64,000 nt of DNA from Apostichopus japonicus (GCF_037975245.1 NC_092570.1:203501-267500); one strand, 5' to 3'. Positions 1 through 12,385 are shown, numbered from the stretch's first letter. Translations and numbers: made by a program. The notes: generated by a model from the letters alone, not told the origin.

Positions 1-1183
1 GAGTCTTGCCATAAAGCCATCAAAGCATAAAACCATGAGTCTTGCCATAAAGCCATCAGAGCATAAAACCATGAGTCTTGCCATAAAGCCATCAGAGCAT
101 AAAACCATGAGTCTTGCCACCATCAGAGCATAAAACCATGAGTCTTGCCATTAAACCATCAGAGCATGAAACAATGAGTCTTGCCACCAACAGAGCATAA
201 AACCATGAGTCTTGCCATAAAGCCATCAGAGCATAAAACCATGAGTCTTGCCATAAAACCAACAGAGCATAAAACCATGAGTCTTGCCATAAAGCCATTA
301 GAGCATAAAACCATGAGTCTTGCCATAAAACCATCAAAGCATGAAACAATGAGTCTTGCCATGAAACCATCAGAGCATGAAACCATGAATCTTGCCATAA
401 AACCATCAGAGCATAAAACCATAGGTCTTGCCATTAAACCATCAGAGCATAAAACCATGAGTCTTGCCATAAAACCATCAAAGCATGAAACAATGAGTCT
501 TGCCATAAAACCATCAGAGCATGAAACAATGAGTCTTGCCATTAAACCATCAGAGCATAAAACCATGAGTCTTGCCATAACACCATCAGAGCATAAAACC
601 ACAAGTCTTGCCATAAAACCATCAGAGCATGAAACAATGAGTCTTGCCATAAAACCATCAGAGCATAAAACCATAGGTCTTGCCATAAAACCATCAGAGC
701 ATAAAACCACAAGTCTTGCCATAAAACCATCAGAGCATGAAACAATGAGTCTTGCCATTAAACCATCAGAGCATAAAACCATGAGTCTTGCCATAAAACC
801 ATCAGAGCATAAAACCATGAGTCTTGCCATAAAACCATCAGAGCATAAAACCATGAGTCTTGCCATAAAACCATCAGAGCATAAAACCATGAGTCTTTCC
901 ATAAAATCATCAGAGCATAAAACCATGAGTCTTGCCATAAAACCATCAGAGCATAAAACCATGAGTCTTGCCATAAAACCATCAGAGCATAAAACCATGA
1001 GTCTTGCCATAAAACCATCAGAGCATAAAACCATGAGTCTTGCCATTAAACCATTAAAGCATGAAACAATGAGTCTTGCCATAAAACCATCAGAGCATAA
1101 AACCATGAGTCTTGCCATAAAACCATCAGAGCATAAAACCATGAGTCTTGCCATAAAACCATCAGAGCAAAAAAGAGACAGAA
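1..1183. repeat. 36-bp minisatellite, about 33 copies, in a TAF6 intron
   Basis: The array starts at the window edge, so its left end is not seen. The unit is 36 bp and is itself two related halves, each containing ATAAAACCAT (one continues GAGTCTTGCC, the other CAGAGC). Because 36 is a multiple of three, long open frames of 337 and 352 codons arise on the two strands; these are 12-residue periodic artefacts. The array ends about 85 bp before the acceptor of the first visible TAF6 exon, so it is intronic. Confidence 0.95.
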
Positions 1184-1269
1184 GAGGGCAATGAGGAGGG
1201 TAAAAGAACATTTTCATACATACATTATAATTTATAATGTGTAATATCAGAGCCTTTGTGTTTTCACAG

Positions 1270-1394
1270 CTTCATGAGATCATTCCAGCTGTGGTGACCT
1301 GCATCGTCAGCAAACAGCTCTGTCTTCGACCAGATATCGATAACCACTGGGCCTTGAGAGACTTTGCTGCCAGACTTATGGCCAGTATTTGCAA
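1270..1394 (+). CDS. TAF6: TAF6 exon, start of the HEAT domain
   Basis: The exon is preceded by TTTTCACAG and followed by GTAAGG. It begins in phase 0 and ends with two bases of a Lys codon. It encodes [36 protein letters not shown] and MASICK, among the most conserved TAF6 segments. Confidence 0.95.
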
Positions 1395-4300
1395 GTAAGG
1401 ACCAAACCAAACATCAACAAATCTCATACATAGGAAGAACAAATTTACAGAAATTTGTTGTTAGGGTTATTTAAATCGTAATGCAAATCTGTGACATATC
1501 AAATCCATTTTGGATGTTTGGTTATTTTGTTACATCAGGATAACAACAGAGTGTTTGTTTGGAAGCAAAAGTCTCTACTGATGTCTATTTATGTTTTAAA
1601 TCTTCTTCCAATAGAAAATTTAGCACATCTACTAACAACATTCAAGCCAGAGTATCTAAAACCTTTGACAAGTCTCTCAGTGTTGATCTTGCTCCCCTTC
1701 CTACCCTCTACGGTGCTTTTGCTGGCCTTTCTGAGCTCGGACCAGAGGTAAGTGTTAATTGTGTTACGGTAGTAATTGCTCCCCATATCCCCTCATTTTC
1801 TTTACACTTCCATAAACAATCGAAACTCAATCGGTGATTTGGTTTTCATGTCACCAGCTGTAAGTTGTAAAAAATGTACACTATCTACAAAGTTCAAAAT
1901 GAAATTATTTTGACAACTGATATGTAAGGTAAAGCACAAGGGAAGTATAGAGAAATATGGTAGGAAACCCAAACTGGGCAGAGAACCCAAATTGGGCAGG
2001 GGTAGGAAGTCTTAACTGTGCATGTAACTTAATGAGGCAGGGGTAGGAAGTCTTAACGGTGCATGGTTCCTAAATGAGGCAGGGGTAGGAAGTCTTAACT
2101 GTGCATGTAACTTAATGAGGCAGGGGTTTGAAGTCTTAACTGTGCATGTAACTTAATGAGGTAGGGGTTTGAAGTCTTAACGGTGCATGGTATCTAAATG
2201 AGGCGGGGGTAGGAAGTCTTAACTGTGCATGTAACTTAATGAGGCAGGGGGTTGAAGTCTTAATGGTGCATGGTACCTTAATGAGGCAGGGGTAGGAAGT
2301 CTTAACTGTGCATGTAACTTAATGAGGCAGGGGTAGGAAGTCTTAACTGTGCATGTAACTTAATGAGGCAGGGGTTTGAAGTCTTAACGGTGCATGGTAT
2401 CTAAATGAGGCAGGGTAGGAAGTCCTAACGGTGCATGTTACCTAAATGAGGCAGGGGTAGGAAGTCTTTACGATGCATGGTACCTAAATGAGGCAGGGGT
2501 AGGAAGTCCTAAAGGTGCATGGTATCTAAATGAGGCGGGGGTAGGAAGTCTTAACTGTGCATGTAACTTAATGAGGCAGGGGGTTGAAGTCTTAATGGTG
2601 CATGGTACCTTAATGAGGCAGGGGTAGGAAGTCTTAACTGTGCATGTAACTTAATGAGGCAGGGGTAGGAAGTCTTAACTGTGCATGTAACTTAATGAGG
2701 CAGGGGTTTGAAGTCTTAACGGTGCATGGTATCTAAATGAGGCAGGGTAGGAAGTCCTAACGGTGCATGTTACCTAAATGAGGCAGGGGTAGGAAGTCTT
2801 TACGATGCATGGTACCTAAATGAGGCAGGGGTAGGAAGTCCTAAAGGTGCATGGTATCTAAATGAGGCAGGGGTACCTAAATGAGGCAGGGGTAGGAAGT
2901 CTTAACGGTGCATGGTACCTAAATGAGGCAGGGGTAGGAAGTCTTAACGGTGCATGGTATATAAATGAGGCAGGGGTAGGAAGTCTTAGCGGTGCATGTT
3001 ACCTAACTGAGGCAGGGGTAGGAAGACTTAACGGTGCATGGAGCCTAAATGAGGCAGGGGTAGGAAGTCTTAACGGTGCATGTTACCTAACTGAGGCAGG
3101 GGTAGGAAGTCTTTACGGTGCATGGAGCCTAAATGAGGCAGAGGTAGGGAGTCCTAACTGTGCATGTTACCTAACTGAGGCAGGGGTAGGAAGTCTTAAC
3201 GGTGCATGGAGCCTAAATGAGGCAGGGGTAGGAAGTCCTAACGGTGCATGTTACCTAACTCAGGCAGGGGTAGGAAGTCTTAACGGTGCATGGTACCTTA
3301 ATGAGGCAGGGGTAGGAAGTCCTAACTGTGCATGTTACCTAACTGAGGCAGGGGTAGGAAGTCTTAACGGTGCATGGTACCTTAATGAGGCAGGGTAGGA
3401 AGTCCTAACGGTGCATGTTACCTAACTGAGGCAGGGGTAGGAAGTCTTAAAGAGAGCATTGAAGAATTCTACTCAATTTGTGTTCACCTCATGACAAGTT
3501 GTTGGATATCCCTGCAATCTGTGCAATGGCTTGTACAATACATATATATATATGTGTGTAAATTTTTCTCTCTTATCTTGTCTCATAGGTTATCAAAGTC
3601 ATTGTCATGCCCAAGTTAAAACCTTTAAGTGAAAGGATCAAGAGCGTGAGAGACAGCAGCCTCAGCAGTAACTTTGATAAAATTGCAGCAGAGCACCTGA
3701 AATCTCTTGTCCTGGTGAGTATCACAAATTTGTATGGAATTTAAAGGAGCTATGTTACCTTGAACAAAATACAACAAAGTTAAGCAGTCTTTGTATTTGG
3801 CAGATGTAATTTTCCAATTCTGTATGGTTTAAAAGAAGTCAGTTCAGAAAGAATTGACAGTGTTTGACTATTTGAGTGGTATCATCAATGTAGACGCTCA
3901 AGCATGATGAATGGAAGGGTATGAGCTACTGTCCGAGTTCTTGGGATCAATAAGGCACCCCAGAAATATGGATAAAAAATAATGTATTCTTAATTTTGAA
4001 ATGTATGTAGGAAAAACAAAACTTTTAAGGAGGCTTGGTGACAATTGCCCTGGGGCTTGGCTGGCTCTTCCCGTACTTTACATACAAAATATATATTGCT
4101 TCTACAAATTGCTTTGTACAACAAACATGTAGCAAAGTCATTCATGACAATGTTCTGAGAAGTACAGATCAGCTAAATCATCTGAAGTAGGAATTTGAAG
4201 ATGGGAAAGCTTATTATGAATATTTACCAAAGTCAAATGACTGACATGTGGCTTTACTCTACCAGTATGTTTCAGCTCATGAAATTGTTCAAGTGGTCTA

Positions 4301-6297
4301 ATGCTTCTTATTACAGTAGTATCTAGCAGTGAATGTTTCTACATCATTTTTTCATGCCATGTTTCTTTTGGGTTCTCAAGATCATTTTTCGAAAGCTGTT
4401 TGTCAACCTTCAGAGTCAGACCTGCCAAACTTGGGAATCTAGGTGCAGTGGAAACTTGATTAGAATATATTGAATCTAGTATCTACCTGTAATGAATTTT
4501 GGATGCAAAATGTTCATGATTATGAGTGAAGACAAATAACAATGTTTACAGGTACCAGCAAGCTAGTGAGAGCTTCTCTTTCTCTCATCATTACAGAAAC
4601 AATGCAGCCCCTACCTGAAGCAAGTCCGGACTGGTCCTGACACACCAGATGCCTATATTGAGGATTTTGGCCCAATTGGGAGTGCCCTCTGCAATCAAGT
4701 ACAAAAGCTGAGAGCTCAGCCTGGTTTAGCTGTAAATAAACCAACTATCCAAATACCTCCGGTAGGCTGATAAATGCTCATCTTTACTCTGTGAAAAAAC
4801 ATGCTCAGTTACTTGGGGCAAAACCAAATATGATTACAGCCTGATAAATTCATTATTATTGCTCCTTCTACAGAAACTAATAAATAAAGAACTGTAACAG
4901 CCAAGGTTGTAGATGAAATTAGTATGGACAGATATCATAAAATAAAGAACTGTAACAGCCAAGGTTGTAGATGAAATTAGTATGGACAGATATCATAAAA
5001 TAAAGAACTGTAACAGCCAAGGTTGTACTGTAGATGAAATTAGTATGGACAGATATCATAAAATAAAGAACTGTAACAGCCAAGGTTGTAGATGAAATTA
5101 GTATGGACAGATATCATAAAATAAAGAACTGTAACAGCCAAGGTTGTAGATAAAATTAGTATGGACAGATATCATAAAATAAAGAACTGTAACAGCCAAG
5201 GTTGTTAGTAGTAATTAGTATGGACAGATATCATAAAATAAAGAACTGTAACAGCCAAGGTTGTAGATGAAATTAGTATGGACAGATATCATAAAATTAG
5301 AAGTTTGTCATTAGCGAGATGTGAAAAGGGACATATTTATGACAAGCTAGAGTTAGTTCCATAATAGTTGTGGCTGATAAAAAAATCACAGGCTGCATAA
5401 GTATTTCAAATTAATAACTGATATGTGTAATGGGCCTTACTTATGACTGACATGGCTACTAATTACAAATATATATTTGTGACAGATACAAGTAGAGGCT
5501 GATCACAGACACACCCACCTGGAGATAAGTGCAAAGGATATTACTGTATCCTCACAAGTACTTATGCAAGGTGCCTATTGAGCTCAATATTCACATTTAT
5601 GTTTTACTTCAGGAACAGTTACCCGAGCATTATCCAAAATAAGATATAAATGCATCTCTTTGATTTCTGATTACTTTACAGCCCAGGCAGTCTCCACTTG
5701 GTTCTGGGCCAAGAACCCCAACCTCTGGTTTATCAATGTCAAGGTCTCCTGGCTTTCCTCTGATGGGAGACATCAAAGGGCCAATCCCTAGGTCCATATC
5801 AGTCCCAGGGGGACCTTTGACCCCTACGGGGAAACAGTCCAAGTTCTCCCCAATGTCGTCGAGCATGGCACAGAAGTCAAAGTCCAGTGGGTCCTCAGTA
5901 AGTATTAGAGACAATATCTTCCTCAAGTTAACATTACTGTCTCTGACAGATGCCATTTGTCTTCTGAACCCACTGCCTCCACCCCTTTGCTAACCTGTAA
6001 CAAGAAAGAAAATGACATTTATTCTTTATTATCCAGGTTCTAATTGGTGGGATCAGTTCCAAACCAGGATCTGGCAAAGGTGGCTCCTCCTCCTCTTTGT
6101 CACCCAGCGGGCTCAGTAAAAGTGCTGCATTTACCTTCACCGGGTCCATGAGAGATGAATCTGGTCTTTCACAGAGTATGTCATCAGCTGAGGGAAGGAG
6201 ACGATCTGGTGAGGAAGGGGGTAACAATGGTGCTAGCATGCTGATGTCCCTGGCCCATGCAGCTACCATGCAAGCACCCTATAAAACAAAGGAATGA
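1270..6297 (+). CDS. TAF6: TAF6, transcription initiation factor TFIID subunit 6, C-terminal part (six exons)
   Basis: TAF6 is a nuclear subunit of the general transcription factor TFIID (and of SAGA-type complexes in many animals). It pairs with TAF9 through an N-terminal histone fold and carries a C-terminal HEAT-repeat domain. The visible exons are 1270-1394, 1615-1747, 3589-3714, 4597-4761, 5682-5897 and 6037-6297. All are bounded by AG/GT, and the phases add up to 341 codons plus a TGA stop. The peptide contains [20 protein letters not shown] and [18 protein letters not shown], the highly conserved start of the HEAT domain, then [12 protein letters not shown] and [13 protein letters not shown]. 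After the HEAT region comes a Ser/Pro/Gly-rich, probably disordered tail ending in APYKTKE. The histone-fold exons must lie to the left. Three introns and the 3' flank hold tandem arrays. Family identity is from remembered TAF6 sequences; exon limits are read from the sequence. Confidence 0.95.
1615..1747 (+). CDS. TAF6: TAF6 exon, HEAT domain
   Basis: The acceptor is CCAATAG and the donor GAG|GTAAGT. The exon completes the split Lys codon and encodes [18 protein letters not shown] followed by [14 protein letters not shown], matching the TAF6 block with the STTTNNIQ-like motif. Confidence 0.93.
1985..3450. repeat. 42-bp minisatellite, about 35 copies, in a TAF6 intron
   Basis: The unit contains AATGAGGCAGGGGTAGGAAG and then TCTTAACGGTGCATGGTACC. 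A higher-order duplication of about 332 bp (eight units) is visible: the variant block near 2200-2530 recurs near 2533-2865 with the same order of diagnostic variants (AGGCGGGGGT, CAGGGTAGG, TTTACGATG). The 178-codon open frame at 2862-3398 is an artefact of the 14-codon unit. Confidence 0.95.
3589..3714 (+). CDS. TAF6: TAF6 exon, HEAT domain
   Basis: A pyrimidine-rich acceptor (TCTTGTCTCATAG) and donor CTG|GTGAGT bound 42 codons in phase 0. The exon encodes [20 protein letters not shown] and then [17 protein letters not shown], aligning with the TAF6 helices after the ELG motif. Confidence 0.94.
4597..4761 (+). CDS. TAF6: TAF6 exon, end of the HEAT domain
   Basis: The exon has acceptor CATTACAG, donor CCG|GTAGGC and 55 codons in phase 0. 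It encodes [20 protein letters not shown], equivalent to the conserved TAF6 segment with FGSLGPLLC. After it the protein becomes low in complexity. Confidence 0.94.
4862..5300. repeat. 58-bp tandem repeat, about 7 copies, in a TAF6 intron
   Basis: The unit contains AAATAAAGAACTGTAACAGC and AGTATGGACAGATATCATAA. One copy carries an extra 5 bp (CTGTA). Copies are nearly identical, suggesting recent expansion. The array lies between the exons ending at 4761 and starting at 5682. Confidence 0.93.
5682..5897 (+). CDS. TAF6: TAF6 exon, Pro/Ser/Gly-rich tail
   Basis: Acceptor TTACTTTACAG and donor TCA|GTAAGT bound 72 codons in phase 0. The product is [20 protein letters not shown] and similar low-complexity sequence, the disordered linker typical of the TAF6 C-terminus. 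Confidence 0.88.
6037..6297 (+). CDS. TAF6: TAF6 terminal exon
   Basis: The acceptor is TTATTATCCAG. The exon encodes [16 protein letters not shown], a Ser-rich stretch and [20 protein letters not shown], then TGA at 6295-6297. The frame follows directly from the previous exon. The last 17 coding bases recur in the 3' flank. Confidence 0.9.
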   Translation, partial: VLIGGISSKPGSGKGGSSSSLSPSGLSKSAAFTFTGSMRDESGLSQSMSSAEGRRRSGEEGGNNGASMLMSLAHAATMQAPYKTKE

Positions 6298-6325
6298 GTC
6301 ATTGATGTTATAAAACAAAGGAATG
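6280..6325 (+). repeat. 17-bp direct repeat spanning the TAF6 stop region
   Basis: TATAAAACAAAGGAATG occurs at 6280-6296 (the last TAF6 codons) and again at 6309-6325, a 29-bp spacing. It is a small tandem slip duplication just before the large 94-bp array. Confidence 0.8.
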
Positions 6326-6439
6326 TGCCAGAGGGTGGTATCAACAACTCAGTTGACAGTGTGGATTGATCAAATGTGGTGATGATGTTAGCAAACACTG
6401 TTAAAAGGAATATAGTGGAAACTGAATGACCAAAAGTAG

Positions 6440-7490
6440 CCAATGGGACATTCACAGGATGCACTATAAGGATTGATGTGGGTGTGTCAACTATCTCACC
6501 CTATGTGACCCTCAGTTACCATGGGAAACAGAACTATTGAGACATTCACAGGATCCACTATAGGGATTGATGTGGGTGTGTCAACTATCTCACCCTATGT
6601 GACCCTCAGTTACCATGGGAAACAGAACTATTGGGACATTCACAGGATCCACTATAGGGATTGACGTGGGTGTGTCAACTATCTCACCCTATGTGACCCT
6701 CAGTTACCATGGGAAACAGAACTATTGGGACATTCACAGGATCCACTATAGGGATTGACGTGGGTGTGTCAACTATCTCACCCTATGTGACCCTCAGTTA
6801 CCATGGGAAACAGAACTATTGGGACATTCACAGGATCCACTATAGGGATTGATGGGGATGTGTCAACTATCTCACCCTATGTGACCCTCAGTTACCATGG
6901 GAAACAGAACTATTGGGACATTCACAGGATCCACTATAGGGATTGATGGGGGTGTGTCAACAATCTCACCCTATGTGACCCTCAGTTACCATGGGAAACA
7001 GAACTATTGGGACATTCACAGGATCCACTATAGGGATTGACGTGGGTGTGTCAACTATCTCACCCTATGTGACCCTCAGTTACCATGGGAAACAGAACTA
7101 TTGGGACATTCACAGGATCCACTATAGGGATTGATGGGGATGTGTCAACTATCTCACCCTATGTGACCCTCAGTTACCATGGGAAACAGAACTATTGGGA
7201 CATTCACAGGATCCACTATAGGGATTGACGTGGGTGTGTCAACTATCTCACCCTATGTGACCCTCAGTTACCATGGGAAACAGAACTATTGGGACATTCA
7301 CAGGATCCACTATAGGGATTGATGGGGGTGTGTCAACAATCTCACCCTACGTGACCCTCAGTTACCATGGGAAACAGAACTATTGGGACATTCACAGGAT
7401 CCACTATAGGGATTGATGGGGGTGTGTCAACTATCTCACCCTATGTGACCGTCAGTTACCATGGGAAACAGAACTATTGTGTTCTATGGC
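6440..7490. repeat. 94-bp minisatellite, about 11 copies, in the TAF6 3' flank
   Basis: The unit contains GGGACATTCACAGGATCCAC, TGTCAACTATCTCACCCTAT and CCATGGGAAACAGAACTATT, with a period of exactly 94 bp where measured (6633, 6727, 6821). It lies 140 bp after the TAF6 stop and could be part of its 3' UTR. No clear AATAAA signal was seen before it. Confidence 0.95.
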
Positions 7491-9289
7491 TATTCAAGGT
7501 TTTTAGCAAAGAGAATGTCTCAAGACACCACCTTGAAAGTCCTACAAACTAAGAAATATAAGAGCCAACCTTTGATAGTGAGACCATTGATTAAATCACC
7601 ATTAAAAGGATGGATTAGTCCTGCAGCATCCTCTGATAACACTTTTATTTTCTTGTTATCCATGCATTTGCAGAGCATAATATTTGAAGTGTACCAATGT
7701 GAACTTGTTTGTAAAATAAGTATTGAAAACTTTTATAGCACTAATTAACCTTCTATTATGATTATAAATGCTAAAAGCAAAGCTGCATGTGATTGGTATC
7801 ACCTAACCAAAGCATTGATTGCTGTATGTTCCAATATAAAATACCACTATATTGTATGGACAAGACTCAAGCTTCAATAGCAAACATGTAATTTCACATT
7901 ATTGGAGGGGATCTATATTAATGCTCACATGCTCCACAGCTTACTGTGGCAAATGTAACCTTCTTACAAGGTCTAACAGCATTCCTCCATGAAGACATTC
8001 AAAGTCGCTATTTGAAGTGCAAGTTTAGCAGGTGAGTGGCTACAGTGATGGCATGACCATGTACCTTTAGTTCTTTGTTAAAGAAAATATATGAAAGAAA
8101 ACATCTAAACAAATGTACAGTAAACTTCTGTTGAATTTGTCTCTTTGTAAGCAATTCTTATTTCTTCAATCAAGAGTCCTGTTCCGAGTCACACACTATG
8201 CAAATGATACAAACTTTGACATATTAAGTCACTCTTTACTAGTTGTTCATTTCTGACATAAGCCAAAAGTTTACAAACAAATTATGTACATTAATAACAA
8301 TCATTCTTCAGAGTAAACAACTTGTTTGTGCTAACATATGTACTTCTAAGAAAATGTTAGGAAATCACTTGCAGTTTACTTCCTCACAATCATACAAATA
8401 TTTGAAATAATATTCATGAATACATATATCACTTGAATACATAATTAATAATAAGTGGCTGTGAGGCTTCAGTTAATGCTACCATTACCCTCCCTAACCC
8501 CCATAGAATACACACACAGCATCATGAAATATATATTTTTACCTAAGGCCTTAGACACATCCATGAAAGTATGAATAGGGAGCCTTTATTACCCGTCTTC
8601 ACTCTTCCCTATACCCCCCCCCACACCCCCCCAAGCCATTCCAACCCTCCTGTTTTCTGGTGCTGCACCAACGGCCAAAATTTGGACCCTGATTCTTATG
8701 CACATTACAGCTAAGTTAATAGGCTGCTGAAGTGTGTGATTTTCAAAATGTAGCAGAAGTTCCAGAGCAAAAATAAGTATTAGATGGGTTAACCTCTGAT
8801 TGACCTTTGACCAAGAGAGACATGAAACTGCAACCACTGCTGCTTTAATCCTTAAACCTTTCCAAGTGTAAAGGAATTTGAGATGTTCAACATGCTTTAT
8901 ATTCAGTCCCACTGGGATTAAAATGTGACTATTATTCATCACAGACCAAACATGTAGGTTTGGTACAGATTTTATTTCAACTGTAGAAATGCTTCAGAAA
9001 TGCAATGCAAACAACTTAAAGGTCATCAGTATTGCCGCATATTATGCTAGAAATCCATGTTATGGTCACTGAAGCTCAGATTGCAACACACATTTGACTG
9101 GGATCCTCATGCAATCTGTCTGAGACATTTAAATGCTAATTGATTCCTCCTGTCTGAAAGTAATGTGGAAGATCAGAGCCTCCCAGCAATAATTAGCAGC
9201 AAAGATTTGGGCAAATACTAGTGACCATTAAAAGAAATTATCTGCTTTCATCAGCATGTCAAATAATTCAGCTACTTGAGATTATGCCA
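7491..9289. other. Spacer after TAF6, no firm gene
   Basis: The region is AT-rich unique sequence with a short C-rich tract near 8612-8633. I see no conserved coding region apart from one exon-like segment at 7940-8031. Confidence 0.6.
7940..8031 (+). other. Exon-like segment of unknown origin
   Basis: The segment is preceded by GCTCCACAG and followed by a near-perfect donor AG|GTGAGT. Of the three frames only one is open throughout, encoding LTVANVTFLQGLTAFLHEDI followed by QSRYLKCKFSR. No partner exon was found, and TAF6 already ends upstream. It may be an alternative TAF6 3' exon, a relic, or chance. Confidence 0.2.
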
Positions 9290-10505
9290 TCATTGACCGC
9301 TATTGCATACCTGCCAACCCTCTAGGCTTGACCATGAGACTAATGGTTGGATGAATAGTCTCACAGCTATCACATACTTGCCAACCCTCTAGGCTTGACC
9401 ATGAGACTAATGGTTGGATGAATAGTCTCACAGCTATCACATACCTGCCAACCCTCTAGGCTTGACCATGAGACTAATGGTGGGATGAATAGTCTCACAG
9501 CTATCACATACCTGCCAACCCTCTAGGCTTGACCATGAGACTAATGGTTGGATGAATAGTCTCACAGCTATCACATACCTGCCACCCTCTAGACTTGACC
9601 ATGAGACTAATGGTTGGATGAATAGTCTCACAGCTATCACATACCTGCCAACCCTCTAGGCTTGACCATGAGACTAATGGTGGGATGAATAGTCTCACAG
9701 CTATCGCATACCTGCCACCCTCTAGGCTTGACCATGAGACTAATGGTTGGATGAATAGTCTCACAGCTATCACATACCTGCCAACCCTCTAGGCTTGACC
9801 ATGAGACTAATGGTTGGATGAATAGTCTCACAGCTATCACATACCTGCCCACCCTCTAGGCTTGACCATGAGACTAATGGTTGGATGAATAGTCTCACAG
9901 CTATCACATACCTGCCAACCCTCTAGGCTTGACCATGAGACTAATGGTGGGATGAATAGTCTCACAGCTATCGCATACCTGCCACCCTCTAGGCTTGACC
10001 ATGAGACTAATGGTTGGATGAATAGTCTCACAGCTATCACATACCTGCCAACCCTCTTAGGCTTGACCATGAGACTAATGGTTGGATGAATAGTCTCACA
10101 GCTATCGCATACCTGCAACCCTCTAGGCTTGACCATGAGACTAATGGTTGGATGAATAGTCTCACAGCTATCGCATACCTGCCAACCCTCTAGGCTTGAC
10201 CATGAGACTAATGGTTGGATGAATAGTCTCACAGCTATCACATACCTGCCACCCTCTAGGCTTGACCATGAGACTAATGGTTGGATGAATAGTCTCACAG
10301 CTTTCACATACCTGCCAACCCTCTAGGCTTGACCATGAGACTAATGGTTGGATGAATAGTCTCACAGCTATCACATACCTGCCAACCCTCTTAGGCTTGA
10401 CCATGAGACTAATGCTTGGATGAATAGTCTCACAGCTATCGCATACCTGCCACCCTCTAGGCTTGACCATGAGACTAATGGTTGGATGAATAGTCTCACA
10501 CAGGA
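9290..10505. repeat. 67-bp minisatellite, about 18 copies
   Basis: The unit contains ACATACCTGCCAACCCTCTA, GGCTTGACCATGAGACTAAT and GATGAATAGTCTCACAGCTA. Single-base length variants (66-68 bp) shift the frame between copies, giving the mosaic short minus-strand open frames here. The array lies between the two convergent genes. Confidence 0.95.
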
Positions 10506-12040
10506 TCTCACATGCAATTGGTAGAGCACGGTCAAGCAAATTTACATGGAGTTGTGGATATGTTGGTATAATAAATGATAAAACAATGAGTTCCATTTTG
10601 GAAAAGTTTCTAGATTTAAGTGACCAGAATTTTTAATTTGGAAATCTTAAGTTCACACCATTGTCAGGTTGGCAGTTCTGCTGTCAATCAAAGCAAACAC
10701 TTTGACCTTAACTTCTGCAAAAACAGAATATTCTTAGTAATTCACCATTTCTCCTTTATTTGATGTTTTGCCCATTCTATTAATCTTTTAAAGATATCAT
10801 GCATTAAATAATTGAAGCTTATAATCTGTTCAAATATAAGTTTGCTCCACCCATAGTAAACAGGGAAAAAATATGCAAAGAAAAGTACTGCAGTACTACT
10901 ACCTCTTAAAACACTGGCAAGGTTAAAAGGTCAAATATCCTATGTATATAAAAAATAATTGTGGCAACTAAGTTTTGAGGTCTGTTCATATACTAACTTA
11001 TCTTGCATTACTGTGTGATATTTACAAATGAATACAAAATGCTAAAGGTTTGGCATGACAAATTCTTTCCATCATACTATCAAATTCTTACTTACATTAT
11101 CCAATTAAATAGAAACAAGAAACACCCATTCAATGAAACCGTTACCCTCATAGACAGATAGACCGACAATATACAACATAATGCTAACATGAATCTTGTG
11201 AACTGGATAAGATGGAGTATGTCAATGGGTTGTTTGCTATCAAGATCAGTTTCCACCCTTACCACCATAACCTTTCTATATTTGCACTTTCACCAAATAA
11301 GTCTTTGTATCTCTTAGCAAAGCTGTAAATGTACAAATTGATATATAAATGCAAAATGGATGTAAATGAGGGAGAAAGAACTGTAATATAATGATTTAAC
11401 ATTCTAGCTGAAAAATGTATATGACACATCAAGTAATATTTCCTTTTTATACGAAGCCACAAATTCACATATTTTTCTACGATTTTGGGCATTAATTTGC
11501 CAAAGATATCAAGTTTGCAATTTCTTTCATAACATAATATAGATGATAAACTCCAAGCTATGTACTGCTATTAAGCCAATGTACCAATTGGAGAGAATGG
11601 GTAGTTACGATTTACATTAACAATGTATCCTACTGTGTATCGCAAAGCAACTATCAGGGTAACAGACTCATAGCCTGTTGGTCTGTTTCTAAAGAAAACA
11701 AATAAATAAACATGAAACAAAAGTGTTACATGTACTTCTTTGTGAAACCTTGGGATAGGTTTTGTATATAAATCATGTATATGTATTACTTGATTGAAAA
11801 GCAAGAGGGTAACAATGTCTCTTATATAGAGACACTTGGCACTGTCCCCTCTTTGTGACCTTAAAAATACCATTTCAGATTAAGAGGCTTCACATCCCTC
11901 TACCAAGGAACTCATTCATAATGTATTTGTTCAGGCTCATGCATTCCTTTTAAGTAAATGAGTCTATTTCAGTAAATATAGCATTATCTTTTGACATTCT
12001 GTAGCTGATAAGTGATGTGTATGGATATCTGTTAAATGCA
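10506..12040. other. Intergenic AT-rich sequence
   Basis: I see no coding region, RNA gene or clear repeat. A minus-strand AATAAA (TTTATT on the plus strand near 10757) could serve the AMOT transcript but is 2 kb beyond its stop. Confidence 0.5.
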
Positions 12041-12089
12041 GGGTAACATGTCTAAAGTAAATCTCCTTCATAACCTCAATATTCCATCC

Positions 12090-12385
12090 TCTTGCCCAAC
12101 CTGCTCACCCTCCCTGCACTGCTATTCCCTCCCTTCATACTACTCACAGCGATTCCCTCACCGCGCTCTCCTCAATGCCCTTCCTTCATTGCCTTCAATC
12201 ACTGCCCTCCCCACCCTCACTCCCCTGCCCTCCCCACCCTCACTCCCCTGCCCTCCTCTACACTCACTCACTCCCCTGCCCTCCCCTACCCTCACTCCCC
12301 TACCCTGACTGCCCTCCCCTTGTCACCCTCCCCTCATCACCCACTTCTCCACCATTGCTCTTCCCTGCCCCCCCCCCCCTTTACC
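12090..12385. repeat. CT-rich low-complexity tract
   Basis: The plus strand is dominated by CCCTC, CACTCCC and CCTGCC words with a C run near 12370. The overlapping open frames here (Pro/Ser/Leu-rich) are composition artefacts. Confidence 0.85.

Noticed and set aside
159-1217. 352-codon minus-strand and 337-codon plus-strand open frames as repetitive proteins
   Set aside because: Both are readings of the 36-bp intronic array on opposite strands; no start context, splice sites or codon bias supports either.
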